This document shows positions 5,185-5,716 of a stretch of DNA of 5,716 nt, one piece after another. The stretch's first letter is position 1, and each line of letters starts with the position of its first letter. The stretch is taken from positions 1-5,716 of the forward strand of contig CALIRC010000028.1 of assembly GCA_938044295.1 (NCBI GenBank), in the 5' to 3' direction. Made by a program: the position numbers and the translations under genes. The notes under the pieces are model-generated. The model was given only the letters and a program-made list of their open reading frames with translations, was not told the DNA's origin and searched no databases. Source of the stretch: Minisyncoccota bacterium (GTDB lineage Bacteria; Patescibacteriota; Minisyncoccia; Moranbacterales; GCA-2747515).

Positions 5185-5716
5185 ACCAGGCTACACCTTC
5201 GTATTGCCAATTGAGATCGTTGGCTTGAATGTATTCTTTTTCACTTTGAGACGCTGTGTAGAAATGCCCTTGAAAATTTTCACTATAAAATCGATAAACA
5301 GGATTTAGGATGTCTGCAGTATTTGTGCTGTAGACTGAAAATGCCTCACCTTCATATGTCCAATTGGGGTCATTTGCAATTATGGAATCTCGCTCAATGG
5401 TTGAGGTTGTATAAAAATGATTCCTGTAAATAGGACTCCAAAAACGATAAGTTGGCGTTCCCCCGAGACTTCTCTGCGCTGTTTCATAAGTTACACCTTC
5501 ATATCTCCAATTGGGGTCATTTGCAATTACGGAATCTCGCTCTGCAAGAGATGATGTGAAGAAGTGTGCTTGGAAAGTATCACTCCAAAACCGATAAACA
5601 TGGTCGATGGTGGAGAAAATCTCTAGTTGCGTGGTGCCAAATTCATTCCTTGTACCATCGATCAAGGCAATGTAGTGACCGTTTGCAAATATAGCACTTT
5701 CCATTGCTATTAGTGA
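5174..5716 (-). CDS. DUF5648-repeat protein, C-terminal part (5' end beyond right edge)
   Basis: The visible 180 residues hold three tandem repeats of the DUF5648 type, with the pattern V/T-YRF(W/Y)S...HF(Y/F)T(S/T/A)S...E(R/K)(D/E)..(I)(A/Q)AND-NW-YEG. Repeat cores are at about residues 36-73, 85-122 and 136-173 counted from Met at 5704, at a 49-51 residue period. The protein ends right after repeat 3 (EGVAWYVK). DUF5648 repeats are known from the C-terminal parts of secreted or surface proteins, often as tandem copies. Their ligand is not established; carbohydrate or wall binding is only a guess. The frame is open to the window edge, the Met at 5704 has no ribosome-binding site, and no signal peptide is seen, so the true start is most likely outside. 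The residues before repeat 1 (GHYIALIDGTRNEFGTTQLE) look like the end of another domain. The propeller gene follows in the same operon. Confidence 0.82.
   Translation of the reverse strand, partial: SLIAMESAIFANGHYIALIDGTRNEFGTTQLEIFSTIDHVYRFWSDTFQAHFFTSSLAERDSVIANDPNWRYEGVTYETAQRSLGGTPTYRFWSPIYRNHFYTTSTIERDSIIANDPNWTYEGEAFSVYSTNTADILNPVYRFYSENFQGHFYTASQSEKEYIQANDLNWQYEGVAWYVK
5347..5542 (-). repeat. Near-identical DNA repeat inside the DUF5648 gene
   Basis: A 49-base stretch at 5347-5395 recurs at 5494-5542 with two mismatches (47 of 49 identical). The offset is 147 bases, exactly 49 codons, so it is one protein-repeat period and stays in frame. It encodes the stretch ERDS-(I/V)-IANDPNW-(T/R)-YEG. 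The third protein repeat is clearly diverged over the same part. This points to recent duplication or gene conversion between repeats 1 and 2. Confidence 0.85.

Noticed and set aside
1..5716. Possible reassignment of TGA, since none of the six visible stop codons is TGA.
   Set aside because: Six stops are too few to judge. No in-frame TGA occurs in the long recQ frame, and tryptophan and glycine motif codons are standard.

Overview
The window reads as bacterial DNA of moderately low GC, with every supportable gene on the minus strand, so transcription runs from high to low coordinates. The standard genetic code fits: about 575 codons of recQ contain no in-frame TGA, and tryptophan is TGG at each motif checked. 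The host cannot be named from sequence. The mix of a housekeeping recQ, small soluble proteins and an anchored cysteine-rich surface protein with no recognised family would suit a poorly sampled or uncultivated lineage, but that is a guess.

Right side (about 2858-5716), in transcription order: (1) the C-terminal part of a protein with three DUF5648-type repeats, running in from beyond the right edge; (2) a WD40/TolB-like beta-propeller protein whose natural N-terminus appears to be cut off by a one-base frameshift; (3) a single-pass membrane-anchored, cysteine-rich protein of 220 residues; (4) a small protein of unknown function. The genes are tightly spaced, overlapping or up to 63 bases apart, and a clear rho-independent terminator follows gene 4. 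They look like one operon, probably for cell-surface or secreted proteins.

Middle (about 1815-2850): a VOC-superfamily (glyoxalase/bleomycin-resistance fold) gene with its own promoter, then a DUF937 protein gene with a possible promoter of its own, then a second strong terminator.

Left side (1-1727): recQ, encoding the ATP-dependent 3'-5' DNA helicase with helicase core, zinc-binding/RQC and HRDC domains. Its start is inside the window and only the last few tens of codons are missing at the left edge.

There is no RNA gene, mobile element, CRISPR array or recognisable defence island. The part most worth a second look is the junction around 5095-5190. There the end of the DUF5648 gene, an overlapping start codon and a frameshifted propeller N-terminus fall together, and the two flanking reading frames are the same.
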